Source: Bimastos eiseni (Eukaryota; Annelida; Clitellata; Crassiclitellata; Lumbricidae). From it: a stretch of 64,000 bases of DNA. The number at the start of each line of letters is the position of its first letter. The first letter of the stretch is position 1. Position numbers and translations under genes: made by a program. The DNA lies in contig OY365807.1 in assembly GCA_959347315.1 (NCBI GenBank), positions 9,267,147-9,331,146 of the forward strand, given 5' to 3'. Shown piece after piece: positions 1 to 11,341 of the stretch. The notes beneath the pieces were generated by a model. The model made no database searches, had not been told where the DNA came from, and was given only the letters and a program-made list of their open reading frames with translations.

Positions 1-2995
1 GTCAACACAACGCTGTCAGCATTAATTTCAAGTTTAGTTGAATTTACCTCCACTACAGCCATAGCTGCATTTCTTCCCAGCAAAGCACCTTACCCGAAAT
101 CAGCACACACAAGACCAGTTGTAGTGAGACTCGAATCTTCAAGAGCGGGTTACTCACGAGCGGCTTCATCAAGAGCGGGTTTCTCAAGAGCGAGTTCCTC
201 GGGAGCCGCTTCTTCCAGAGCCGCTTCCACGACCGTTGCCTCAGGCGCAGGAGTCACTTCTCCCGTTTCTTCCACAACGACATCTAAACCTATGCCCGTC
301 TCAGCCGGGATATCCTTTTCCGAAACTGCTGTGCTTCCAACTAAAAACGTTAATTATCCACCCTCAGCTGAAATCACCGGCGCAAAAGGACTCTATAAAG
401 ACGAGGACTTCCAGCCGTCCTCGAGAGAGCTACCCATGGCAATAATTGCCATTACTGACAGAGGTGTGCAGACAGACAATAATCATACTGCCGCTTCTAA
501 ACAGCCTCCTACTGTCTTCCTCACACACAATGCGAGCGATTTTCAACCAGGCAATGACAGCACAGAAGATGTTGACAAGACCACCAGCGGTCTGGAAACA
601 AGCTGCGGACTCGGTTTATTAGATAGGATCCTAAGTGGGAAGAGCAGTTCAGAAGCCCCGAAGAAAGACGGAGAGACGGCGGACAAGAAAGGAAGAGATG
701 ATGAGCGAGAGAGATCAACTAATGTTGGAAACACAGAAATCGACAGCGGAGTAAAAGCACAGCAGGACAACGAAAAAATATCTGGCTCCAGAAGTCGTCG
801 TACAACAAGCACGGCAGTAGTTCTAACACAAGTTACACGTGACATTAATGATGCTGGCACGAAGATGATCTTTGAGGCGACAAGTACTAAGTCCATCAGA
901 GAGGCATTTATGACTGTGGGCACTACCACAACGGAGTCCACCCTGATTGATGACTCACAGGAAAGAAATGTAGTTATTGCCGGTGAATATGGCAACAGGG
1001 GCTTCGAAGAAGGGCGTGCAATGTCTAAAGACAATGCGACGAGTGATCAAAATCAAGGCGAAACAGGTCGTGGAAGAGAGCGCAATGGAAGGTTAGAACA
1101 GGAGTCTGGATACGAGGCAAAAGACTACTGGAGGTTAACCGACGGAGGAAAACTCATACTGTACCGATTGATTCGCCCAGACGTATACGAAAGAGAGGCG
1201 AAGGCCAGCCATCGAGCGCCCCCGAGACTCCAATCCAATCCAAGACGTCGTGTGATCTCGAGATCGGCTGGAATTCACTCGTCCACCGGGCTCGACGACC
1301 ATAACGAGCAAGACAGAGGAGGTCATCTGAATCACGAATCGACGGATGAAGGAATCAGAGAAAATCACTCAAAGCCGGTTCATAGCCTAAATCCAGGTTA
1401 TAGCTCTCGTCTAAATACGAGAACGAATGGCAAAAGAGATGGACATCCAAGGGGAACTGATACAGGTGGCGTAATTAGATCGAGCCACAAAGAGGCTCTT
1501 GAGCGACCAAACACCCACAAGCCTCAGACGACAAGCAGCGGTTATTGGAGACTCAATGATTCCGGAAAGCTGGTGTGGATGGATAATCCTCCCACAAAAA
1601 GAATTCTGCCTTCGGAAAGCCATGCCACGCGCAATCCAAACACGAAATCTCCTCGTGCCCAGAGAAAGAACACTTCCATCGACCCAGGTTTCTGGCACAC
1701 GCATGGCCCCTTGAAAGTGAACGGAGCGGATCACCTGGCCAGCAACTCAGCTGCCCATCCCATATTAGCAACTAACAACCACATGGTTCAGACTACATCG
1801 CTTGTCACCAAGATGAAGGATGTAACCCAAAGTTTTCAAGATCAAAGATCTACCCCAAGGTCTCCTGGCGCCGAAATTGAGAGCCATAATCCGAAACATG
1901 GCTATTGGAAATACGACAGGTCCGGGCGAAATAGCGTCTGGGTGATATATACGCGCAATGATGATTATGTGAGCACAGCAGATAGCACGACTGATGCGCA
2001 GGCAACGACCCATGCAGGCGTTGTTTCCACTTCTGGTACAAAAGGTCCGTCGTTGTTCGACTCTGACGGCCTCAGCTACGGTTATTGGATGCGAGAAAAT
2101 GGAAAACCCGTGTGGTTCGAATACCAGTCGCCGGGAGTCTACCGGAAGGTAATTGATACAGATCCTCTAGAGGCCCCCAATAAGATCAGAATCGAGTTGC
2201 CTCCAGGGAGGGTTCCAAACTGCGCGGGCTGCAGTCCTACGGACTCCCGGATCAGGATGAACCGCCCTGTGAAGGTTAACCAAAGCTCCAGTTCCGAAGA
2301 GGTCGTCGTTTTCAAAGCGAGAGACATGGCGGAGAAGGTGATAGTGAATCTAACACGACCAATCGCGTTGGACAACAGAAATCGGGATCCTTGGAAGGCG
2401 TTGGAGAATCTTAGGCAAAGGTTTTCCGAGGGCTCAAACTCAAACTCATCTCAGTTCGATACGTCGGCGAATTCTCACATTGAAGAACTGTCCACTTTAC
2501 GGGAAAGAACTGAAAATGCGATGTCTCTTGTGCATCGTTACAACAGAACGGGTTTGTCAACCTCCGATCATCGTTCCCATGACATCTCCATTCAGTCCCC
2601 TCAACTAGTTTCCGTCGTGCGTGGAAAGAACGACGCGGGCAACAGTAAGAGTAACTTGACTTATGAAAACTACTACAACGTGTGGATTCGAGGACACAAC
2701 AAGAGGCGTATAGACAAGGGTCGTTCTGCAAGGACGACCACTGCCCCTGGAGCGCAACAGGACGTGGAGGAGAATCAGAGTTCGAGTTCAATATCAACTA
2801 CATTGAATCCTCGTCGAGATGGAGCGAACTGGAGCAACAAGACCACGAGTTCCGTTTCCAGTCCTTCTCCCAATCGGAGGAAGCCGGGGTCACGCAATTC
2901 TAAGCGTGTCGTTTGCGTGGATTCTGAACATAAAAAGGGGTGCTTGGTCAGAAAAAAACCATCGGCTGCAAAGACCAAGAGAAAACATGCAAAAG
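1..2995 (+). CDS. Large Ser/Thr-rich protein with repeated YW motifs (exon, 5' end outside window)
   Basis: The frame is open from base 1 with no convincing start, so the 5' end lies upstream. About 998 codons are visible. The stretch begins with Ser/Ala/Arg repeats (SSRAG, SRAAS) and is rich in Ser, Thr, Asn, Arg and Lys, so it looks mostly disordered. A diverged motif, G-Y/F-W-x(4-6)-G-K-x-V-W, occurs at codons near 376, 515, 564, 635 and 695; examples are YWRLNDSGKLVW and YWMRENGKPVW. The exon could run to a TAG at 3022-3024, but a strong donor (aaaag|gtaagc) after 2995 leaves phase 1. That phase matches an acceptor before the VWA exon at 5438, giving ...KRKHAKG-CVARSPLD. I know no family with this motif. 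An extracellular or matrix role is inferred only from the VWA partner. I am sure of coding and unsure of function. Confidence 0.75.
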
Positions 2996-5437
2996 GTAAG
3001 CATAAAAGTTCAGTCTATAAATAGCAGTACGGGCCTAAAACTAGAGGGCAATGGTGAGACCATTTCTTACACACCTGTGTATAAATTCGTCAGAAGAATA
3101 ACAACATATGCTGGAGGCGTGCACAATTTCCCAACCGTTATATTGTGTGATAGAAAGGATCATTAACGTTGCCATCCTCCTTTATCCAGGCTTCGGACGG
3201 GAACTGTCAAAGTACGAACAGTGCAAGAGTAAATTATTTCTCACCAAATTAGCTATTATCTCGTTAAGAGATCGGGCAATGGCAGACAGAAAGGTAGATT
3301 GGGCGTACCAAACATGACGGTTGGAAAGCTGGACAAAAAGAGTAAAAAAATTGAAGACCAGATTTATTGAGTGAATTGCTGACTAGTAAGTTGTCGGAAT
3401 ATAGGATTGTAGCATGAAAATTCGACGAACAAAGAGACAGGTGGAGGATATTATCTACAGCGAAACAAACGGGCAGGAATATAACGTTGTCCGCTCGATA
3501 ATCCGAAAGTTCGATAGTCCGATGGTTCGATAGTTGGAGGATTCTATACTCCGACATTAAGTTAACTAGAAGCTGAATTAATAGATGAAAAGAATTTGTG
3601 GAACTGGGAGCTCGATTGATATGAAAACAATCATGCCTAAATGCCTTGATGTTGGATGAAAGAAAAGATTGGTACCATCCAGCTTCTACCAAACATTTCT
3701 TTTCATCCATCCAACTACCTATAAAACCGCAATCTTATCACCTATCGACCGAACACCGTGCAATTTTCAGATTTTCGAACCTTCGGACTATCGAACCTTC
3801 GGACTATCGAGCCTTCGGACTATCGAACCTTCGGACTGTAGATACAGAACCAATATAACGATAGAGTGAAAGCAGTCGAATAGATAGAAATTGATACCGC
3901 AGTGCACCGTACAGATTCAGAACCGATTGGGAAAGACGGCGAGAGACATTCGACCGGACAGAGCACACCACTTGAATGAAGCCAGAGAGATACTTAGGAC
4001 CACACATAGACTGAGGTAAGAACTGTTTGAGAGAAAACTGAGCCAAGCTAAGAATCGAATACTCGACAAGAAAACAGGTGGGGCGTTTTGTTTAAATTTT
4101 GTTTTATTACTACATGTATACTTCGCCTTGCCATGTGTTTTTTGCAGCGTCATACACACACATATAATATACAATTTATATATGTATTTGAGTATGTACA
4201 TATGTTGCATATGTACATAAATTTATATATATCCACACGAACGACCGAGTTAAAAAATGTCTGAAGGCACGTAGCCAACTTGGAATGAGCGAACGAGAGC
4301 CTACTGTTAATGGGTGGGCGAAAACAGCCGTTCCCATTATGCAGTCGTTTCGTGAAGAGGTCAGGCACGAGGTCCCGGGATTTTGTTACGACGCGAAATC
4401 GGTCCCTCCTCTCTCCCCGCCGCCACCGCCGTGACTAGGCAAGCTCCTGCGACGACGATGGGTGGTGAAGGGGTCGAGGTCCTGTCGATAGATTGTTGCT
4501 GGTGCTTTTGGTAGAATGCGAGAGTACGCGACACCCGGTCGGTCTCTGATTGGTTAATAGGTGTATCGGGACTGGCGTTTCCTGCGGAAGAGGAACAGAG
4601 AACAGAGGCGAAAATGGTCGCTGATTGATGCAGCAGCCGCCTGACATGTAACTACTATTATGGGCTGGCGATAAGATAGAGCAGCTCTCTCTGTGGCGGC
4701 CGTACTTTCTGCATCAATTTATTTATCTAGACCTGCATCAGCAGCATGCATACTCGAGCAATCAGGGAGGCGATAAATATTGGACCGGAGGTTACGTGCG
4801 GGCCGTTGGCAACGCGGGCAATGCGTTGATGATTCAGGCACGGCTAAATCCTATCGTGGCCTTTGAAAGTCTACGATTTATAGGCAACGAATGGTACACA
4901 CATTCTGAGCATTATTTTTATTTATAGTAGCATTATTAGTGGCAGCGGCGTTGAAGTTGTGGTTATTGTATTGTGTAAGGCTATTTAGATAGTGACTCTT
5001 GAAGGATACTAGGAGACTTGTATCCACGGGGGCTCGCTGCGCTGTACGGAGCTAGAGATGTAGTTTGCATTTCAGAGGGTCACACTGCATCATTCAAGAC
5101 AGGTTCTTAACAGATGCTACACAAGTGTTTTCGATACAAATATCCATGCTACATAACATTACATTTGAATGCGAATACGATAAGCCTTTTACTGAAGCAA
5201 AACATAGACAAAACTCAATCATCGCTCTGCAGCAGTCCCTATTACCCTCGGTATATAAGATAATATAACTGGTGGATGATGTTATCCCCAGTAACAGATT
5301 TTATGAGTAGCCTTAAGTGTTACTACAGAAATACAACTGTGATTCGTTGCACGAAGGAGCTTTATTAATGTTTTGTTACATAAATGCGTGTATTACCTGT
5401 GCATTACACAAAAGCGTATTCTGTGGTATTTTTGAAG
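2996..5437 (+). other. Inferred intron of the YW/VWA gene
   Basis: The boundaries come from the gt donor at 2996 and the ag acceptor ending at 5437. It holds a foldback-like repeat (3480-3850), an AT-rich stretch with TATATA and ACATAT steps near 4140-4245, and a GC-richer block near 4370-4640. I see no exon inside. Confidence 0.5.
3480..3850. repeat. Foldback-like element with 16-bp subrepeats in its arms
   Basis: The right arm (about 3775-3840) has four near-identical 16-bp units, cgaaccttcggactat. The left arm (about 3488-3530) carries the reverse complement, for example gttcgatagtccgatggttc. Inside these, gaagctgaattaatagatgaaaag on the left faces the reverse complement of agttggatggatgaaaag on the right. 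Tandem subrepeats inside inverted arms are the layout of foldback transposons, such as the TU elements described from sea urchin. Assignment to that group is inference. Confidence 0.5.
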
Positions 5438-6003
5438 GGTGCGTTGCTCGGAGTCCGCTGGATGTGGTCTTTCTGGTGGATCCAAGGGCGCGGGAGATAC
5501 CCTACACAAGGCACCTCTGGCAGCTAGCCTACGAGGTCGTCTCCCAGGTTCGAATGGACGACAATCGCATCCGTGTCCGCTTCTATCCGGAGCTCGAAGT
5601 GGTCAGGGCCTCTACCGCCAGCAACAGATCAGCGGAGTACGGCAACGTTCAGACGGTCATCCAGAAGGTAGCTCAGAAGCCCGTCCCTGAACTGTTGCGA
5701 GCGGCCTCTAGACTGCTGGCCAAGTTGGAAAGGGGAGTCCGACGAATCGGAATCTATCTGACGGACGGACCATCGGGAACGCCACTGGAGCTGAGCCGGG
5801 CAGCTGAGGAGGTCAAAGGGGAAGCAGCGGTCGAGATGTTCGCCATTGGAATCGGTCAGGAGACGAATCCAGCTGAGCTGGAGATGATCGCCGCCGATTC
5901 CAAACTCGAGGGTAACCATCTGTACCGACTAACCAGACCTATGAAGTCCGATATTGACGCATTGGCGTTGAAACTGAGAAACGCTTTGTGCGGGGGAAGG
6001 TGA
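5438..6003 (+). CDS. von Willebrand factor A domain, C-terminal exon of the YW-motif protein
   Basis: This exon encodes one VWA domain of about 188 residues and then the stop codon TGA. Visible VWA signatures are the first strand SPLDVVFLVD, the central strand with LTDG (IGIYLTDGPSG), the FAIGIG strand and a closing helix ending in ALCGG. The usual metal-site motif DxSxS is replaced by DPRAR, so normal MIDAS ion binding is probably lost although the later Asp of LTDG is kept. The acceptor is tatttttgaag|gg, and the exon enters in phase 1, which fits the donor at 2995. VWA domains usually mediate extracellular protein-protein contacts, for example in matrilins, collagens and integrins. The same frame stays open upstream to 5317, but that part reads as intron. 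Confidence 0.8.
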
Positions 6004-6129
6004 GAGAAGAATGGCAGAAGAACAGAACCGAGAGCAACAGACGTTGAAAGAAGAAGAAGAGAAATGGTCACGCAGATCTTTCGCCGTCATTTCTCTCTCT
6101 TCATCACAACGTAATTTTGTGTTTAATCC

Positions 6130-6548
6130 TGATCAGGCGAAGAGTTCTAGATGAGTCGTTGTTCAGATCCATCCAAAGCCTCAAAAAGTGTTTTGACTGG
6201 CAGTCACCCGAGGAGCAAAAAATATTCAGAAGATTAATAGAACGCTTCTATATCCATAATCTCTTAGACGCTTTTAAAGGGGTTTTACACATATCCAGCC
6301 GAGGCGATTAAAAGGTTCCCACTTTCAAGACGTAATAATAACGTCGTAAGACTTAATCCTGAGTTATCAAAGGCGTAATAAAACGCTTCTACCCACACCA
6401 AATCAGATATTGTAAAGCAGTTTTAAACATCTATTCGAGGCAATGTGTAATAAGACGTCTTCACCCGAGGTCATAATAATAATAACAATAATAATATTAA
6501 TAATGATATTATTGGTAGGATTCCATAATTATAATAAATAACAAATAT

Positions 6549-6588
<40 letters not shown>

Positions 6589-6850
6589 TCCCTAATTATG
6601 AGGCGAAAGTCTAGGCCTAATTTTAAACAGTCTAACCATATCTAGTCGACATCTTTCTAAATCAGGTTTTTTCACACATCCATCGAAAGTTTGAATACCG
6701 TTTGATGAAGCGTCTTAACCGGTAGCTAAATTGAATTGATTTAAAGCTCTTTTGCACACCTCCACCCGAGGCGTTGTAGACTGCTAGAGGGAGGCTGTTA
6801 TTCTCACATATCAGCCAGCGGCGGGGGCGTTTTACAGCATTTAAATCTCA
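6130..6850. repeat. Very diverged repeat built on a 'ccgaggcg ... acgctt' motif
   Basis: Similar phrases recur with irregular spacing: cacccgagg near 6206, atccagccgaggcg near 6295, ctattcgaggc near 6428, cacccgaggtc near 6457 and ccacccgaggcg near 6757. Copies of acgcttcta or acgctttta lie between them. A run of AAT/AATA fills 6474-6594. No coding signal was seen. Confidence 0.4.
6377..6382 (+). terminator. Candidate polyadenylation signal of the YW/VWA gene
   Basis: AATAAA lies about 375 bp after the VWA stop codon. It also sits inside a repeated motif (ggcgtaataaaacgc), so it may be incidental. Confidence 0.2.
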
Positions 6851-7627
6851 GCCTATTCCATGCGTGTTACCCAAGTATGAGGCTTTGATTCGCACCCGTG
6901 CAAATGTACATAGGAAACATTCGTATCGCCTGTGCATACTGTATATGATGCTGTATAGGGAGCACTGCAATCAAGATAAGACCGTTCCGTTCCTCCATGG
7001 GTGGCTACTGGTGATTATACGCCCATGGTGGTCCTTCGCAACGGATGCCATTTATTTATGAGCACTGAGGAAATCAACATGTAAATTAATTATGAATAAA
7101 AATCGAAGTATACTTTAGGTAATGACCAATGAATGAATTATAATTAGTCAGACGAAAATAACTTTTCCAATTCAATTCAATTCAATTTTATTTGGTAACC
7201 AAAGAAAATATGAGAAAACGACATACAACAAGTTAACATAAATGAATATTCTGGTTAATTCTGTTGTGTATTGCAAACATTGAATTTGGCATCACATTTG
7301 ACATCACATGTGACATCGCATTTGTTTACAAAACCTCGAACTGTACTTTAGGTCCAGAGGATGTTGTATATACTTGGCGTTTCTCTGATTTGTCTAATCG
7401 TTTACTCGCTCGAGTGTCAATTGCAGCTCGCAATCTCTTCCACAGTTGAATGCATTTACGCAGAACGCTTGAGTTGTTTTTAATGTACAGCCAGCCGATC
7501 GGAGGTTGGAGTTTTTGATGAGGCCTAATTTGCGATCGATTGTTAAACGTTAGGAATAAATATAGCTGCAGGCAAATAGACATTCAGCTTTCATGTGTTT
7601 TCGACATAATTGTGCAATGTTCATCTT
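6851..7627. other. No gene seen
   Basis: AT-rich single-copy-looking sequence. The short open frames here have no domain, splice or codon support. Confidence 0.5.
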
Positions 7628-7966
7628 TGGAGATATTGTGCTGATTAACAAAGCAATTGAAGGTCAATGATGCTCTGTTAACTGATTAACAAAGTAAGTG
7701 AAAGTGGAGATTTCCCTGTTAAAGCATCAACAAAACAATTTAAAGTTGGTAATGCTCTGATTAGGCCTCATTATATTGATTTAAGAAGCAATTGAAAGTC
7801 AACAATGCTCTATTTTTTTAAATAACAAGGCAATTGAAACTCGATAATGCTCTGTTTACTGATTTACAAAACAATTGAGAGTCGGCAAAACTGATGATGA
7901 CGATGATGATGATGGTGATGATGACGATGATGTTGACGATGACGTCAATGGTGATGGTGATAGTGA
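7628..7966. repeat. Diverged tandem repeat of about 45-50 bp, then a GAT run
   Basis: Five or six imperfect copies carry the phrases ctgattaacaaagcaattga, aagtcaa and aatgctctgtt, spaced about 45-65 bp apart. From about 7891 to 7966 the sequence turns into a (GAT)n microsatellite. Confidence 0.5.
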
Positions 7967-8006
7967 CAACATTTTATTTCGCACGCATGTGCTGATTAAT
8001 AAAATG

Positions 8007-8056
8007 TCTGCACTTCTGAGGAAAAAATGTTGGAAGAAGGGCGATATAAAATTCCA
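8007..8056 (+). mobile_element. 3'-end fragment of the window's tRNA-derived SINE
   Basis: About 50 bp containing aaaaaatgttggaagaaggg match the reverse complement of the SINE at 8217-8428 over its 3' end (gtgcactt ... aatgttggaagaagggtgatat). The two lie in inverted orientation about 160 bp apart. Confidence 0.6.
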
Positions 8057-8216
8057 GTTTAAATAAATAGGACTAAATAAAATAGTATGTGTTCAAGCCT
8101 ATAAGTGCATGTTTTAATTTATAATTATGTATGCATGCATGTATATATGTATGTATGTGTGTGTGTATGTATGTATGTATGTTTGAATTAATTAATTAAT
8201 AATTAATTTTGAAATT

Positions 8217-8428
8217 TGATATCACCCTTCTTCCAACATTTTTTGCTCATAAGTGCACACTCGCCTCGACGCCCCAATTGCTGTTGTACTGCAGAGCAAT
8301 TGTGCGCGAAGGACTTGCTCAAGGTCCCTACTCAGTGAATGACGTCTCGGACGAGGGTCGAACCCGCGCGCTCAGCCCACGCTGAGCGTTACGGGCCGAC
8401 CGCTCTAACTAATCGGCCACCGTGCCAC
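8217..8428 (-). mobile_element. tRNA-derived SINE, fullest copy
   Basis: Read on the minus strand it starts with a tRNA-like head holding an A box (tagttagagcgg, 8400-8411) and a B box (ggttcgaccct, 8354-8364). The body follows with agggaccttgagcaag, an acaattgctctgcagtacaac segment and the tail aaaaaatgttggaagaaggg. The gaccttgagcaag phrase resembles the central core of several animal SINE families; exact family membership is not settled here. Related copies lie at 8007, 17333, 22469 and probably 40188. This is a retroposon and not a working tRNA gene: the head does not fold cleanly and a body is attached. Confidence 0.75.
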
Positions 8429-8639
8429 ACGATTGATGTAGGCCTATGTATGTCTTCAGCACGTGTTCTGTTAGAACAATTCGAACATAACGAGACTAAG
8501 ACCATTGCTGGATGCCAATCCAGTTAATACAGTTAATAAAATGAGTCCATTACGACGAATCTCGCGAGCAATAACAATTTCGTCTGACGGCAATTAGCGC
8601 CTGTAAAACGAAAATCGGATTCGTGTGCAATGTTAAATC

Positions 8640-9030
8640 ATCAATTGTCATGACCTATGGACAGACGGGGAGAAGGACCGACGTTGGCACACGCACAGAG
8701 ACACAAACAGAGATCGAAGCACACGCTGAGACAGTTAGACAAAGACAAAAAGAGACAGAAACCATATGAACAGAGAGGTGAGGGAAGGGGAGCGAGTGGA
8801 GGGTTGGGGAGAGAGACAGGTACAGTAAGACAGGCAGTGGCGGAGGAAGGCCAGAAGTTAAATGCGAGTGTGGGAGGGGAAAGAAAGTCACACCGGAAGG
8901 CAAGGTGAAGACAGAGAGAGGAAATGGAGATAGGCGAGAAGAAGAAAGGAATGAAAGAACAGGAATAGAGGGAAGTGAAGGAGAAAGATGAGACAGACAA
9001 AGAGACCGACATGGAGAGAGGAGAAGCATG
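8640..9030. repeat. Purine-biased low-complexity tract
   Basis: The plus strand is rich in agagac, ggag and aaag runs. The open frames of 80-140 aa on both strands arise from this bias and show no protein features. Confidence 0.5.
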
Positions 9031-9545
9031 GAAGCAGTGTGAAAGTTGGAGGGATACTGATACTTATGAAAGCATATCAAACGGGGAGCGACGTCGTATT
9101 CCTCAGACTAGACAAAGCGCTGTGCAGATGATCAGCGTAATAATTATAAGCTATTGTAATTATAGATGTTGTTGGTAATAGATTCAAAGTGATTATGACC
9201 GCCTACATTGGCTAATACCTTATTAGCTAGGTTCATGGTCATTGGACTTCGTTGCTTCATAAGATGATTAGGCGACTGAACAGAAAAAGAAGCACCTATC
9301 TGGCCTGCGTGAGTCTGTGCGAATGATAAACCCGATATACATGTGTCTATGTCATAAACTGTAGCCTATTAGAATAACAATAATGTGGACCCAAGCAGAG
9401 GGGCCCCACCTTTCACAGAGAGGTGACACGTACGTTATACGGTTTCCCCCCACATTTCTTACCCCTCTCATTGCTTTCCCCCCACCTCTCAACTGAGATC
9501 GCCGCCTCTGGACCCAAGTATGCTTAACCGACGCCTTCTAGGAGA

Positions 9546-9583
9546 GTGTCTATATATGTTTACGTGTGTGTCTGCGTCTGTGG

Positions 9584-9617
<34 letters not shown>

Positions 9618-10008
9618 ATGCGTGTGTTTGTGAGTGCGTGCGTGTGTGGAATTGAGTGCGTGCATGGGTGCGTATACGTGCGTGTGTGTTTCTGTAGATG
9701 TGTGTGCTTCTGTCGATGTGTGTGCTTCTATAGACGTGTGTGCTTCTATAGATGTGTGTGCTTCTGTAGATGTGTGTGCTTCTGTAGATGTGTGTGCTTC
9801 TGTAGATGTGTGTGCTTCTGTAGATGTGTGTGCTTCTATAGACGTGTGTGCTTCTATAGACGTGTGTGCTTCTGTAGATGTGTGTGCTTCTGTAGATGTG
9901 TGTGCTTCTGTAGATGTGTGTGCTTCTGTAGATGTGTGTGCTTCTATAGACGTGTGTGCTTCTGTAGATGTGTGTGCTTCTGTAGATGTGTGTGCTTCTA
10001 CAGAAGTG
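9546..10008. repeat. (TG)n run passing into an 18-bp minisatellite
   Basis: A TG/TGCG run at 9546-9690 is followed by about 17 tandem copies of tgtgtgcttctgtagatg, with two common variants (ctatagacg and ctgtagatg). Because 18 is a multiple of 3, all frames stay open and give false repetitive proteins on both strands. Confidence 0.9.
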
Positions 10009-10903
10009 CCGTCGATTGAGTGGGTCTGTTTTGGAACAATGAATTATTAGCTTTGTGCCTCTTTTTCCAGCTGCTAGACCTCTATAGCATTCTGAAGGCA
10101 TGAGATGATTGGCATGCTAAAATGCAGCTGCTTGTTACCCATACACATTGACCTTACAAACTGGCCGTAAGACACCAAAAACGTGTAGGGCCTATATTCT
10201 ATATAAAAAACACATTGCAATTAAGTCATAAGCATGGAAATACTATGACTATGCTATTGAATAATAGAAGTAGAAGTGGTGCTTATTGGGTTCAACTAAG
10301 TTCGTTGGGAGGTCATAATATTTACGTATGGTTAAATCTGTAGCAAATATTTTATGCTTACTGTTGCCATCAGATACTACCGGCATCTCATATAGATGCG
10401 GATGATTCTTATCTTTAACGATCGACATAGGCATCTCTTGGCTTTCTGGCTATGATGCTTAGCAGTTTTTCATTGGCTCGGATTGGAGTTGATTGCAAAT
10501 GTTGAATCTGCTTTAACTCCTCCGTCAGTCTGTCTTTTACAAACATCGTTGCTTTTATGTCCCCAGAAAAGACAGATTGCTAACCAGTTGGTCATATTTT
10601 GTTTGAATTCTCTGACCATAATATAAATATGGCACATAGACATATTGCCACAATCTTATGTCCTGCGAATGGCGCCTGAAGGGTGGCTTCTGTTCAGGCT
10701 ATTCGGAGTTTAAACAATCTTCTTGGGTCCCATGATGAAGGTCAACAATCTATATAATTATTTATTAAACTTATAATGCTCAAAGACAGCTACAAGTAGG
10801 ATCTAAATCGACATTTATTTAAATCCGTATGGATGATATTTTCTGGCTCAATGTGCGGTTACAATGAGCAATGGTTTCCGCCGCGGAAGTAATTAAGCCT
10901 AGA
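10009..10903. other. No gene seen
   Basis: Ordinary AT-rich sequence without a supported frame, RNA or clear repeat. Confidence 0.5.
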
Positions 10904-10911
10904 ACTATGGG

Positions 10912-11333
10912 TAGGCTACGATTGCCGCGAGTACCTGAGTACTGTGAGAGTACTCGACTCCAAAAGTTACTCGAGTAATTTTTTTGTACTCGAGTACTCG
11001 CATGCTTCCACTTCCGGTCTGAAAATTTCAATTTCCGGTACCAGACGGCCTTCTGTAGCTTAAATTTTATTTGTTTGTGTAACAAAAAAATTATGTTTCT
11101 TTGGCTGTTCAGAAGCTTGTTAGTTGTCACTTTAGAGATTTAACTTCATTGGTGCGCCAGAGCTTTAGTTAAAACATATGCTATGATCTACTTAATCTAT
11201 CTATAGTCTATAGTAGAAGCCATGCAACTTTTATCAAGCACTTTCGGTATTAACGAGTACTCGACTACTCACTGAGCTACTCGACTGAGTAGACTCGAAA
11301 AATACTCGTTAAAGGCAGCCATAAGTTTCCCTA
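10912..11333. mobile_element. hAT-like MITE, 422 bp, with 8-bp target duplication
   Basis: The element is flanked by the identical 8-mer ACTATGGG (10904-10911 and 11334-11341). Its ends are related inverted repeats: the left begins TAGGCTACGATTGCC, and the right read inward begins TAGGGAAACTTATGGCTGCC. Both subterminal parts are packed with gagtactcg and ctcgagtac motifs. A TAGGG-type end, an 8-bp duplication and repeated subterminal motifs are typical of non-autonomous hAT transposons. No transposase remains. Confidence 0.8.
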
Positions 11334-11341
11334 ACTATGGG

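Noticed and set aside
5317..5437. N-terminal extension of the VWA frame
   Set aside because: The acceptor at 5437 and phase match to 2995 fit better, and the extension resembles intron sequence rather than a signal peptide.
8350..8428. A tRNA gene on the minus strand
   Set aside because: A and B boxes are present but no clean cloverleaf, and the same head recurs with a SINE body, so it is a retroposon.
9546..10101. Repetitive Cys/Val and Thr/His frames of 138-183 codons
   Set aside because: They come from the 18-bp minisatellite and are open in several phases on both strands.
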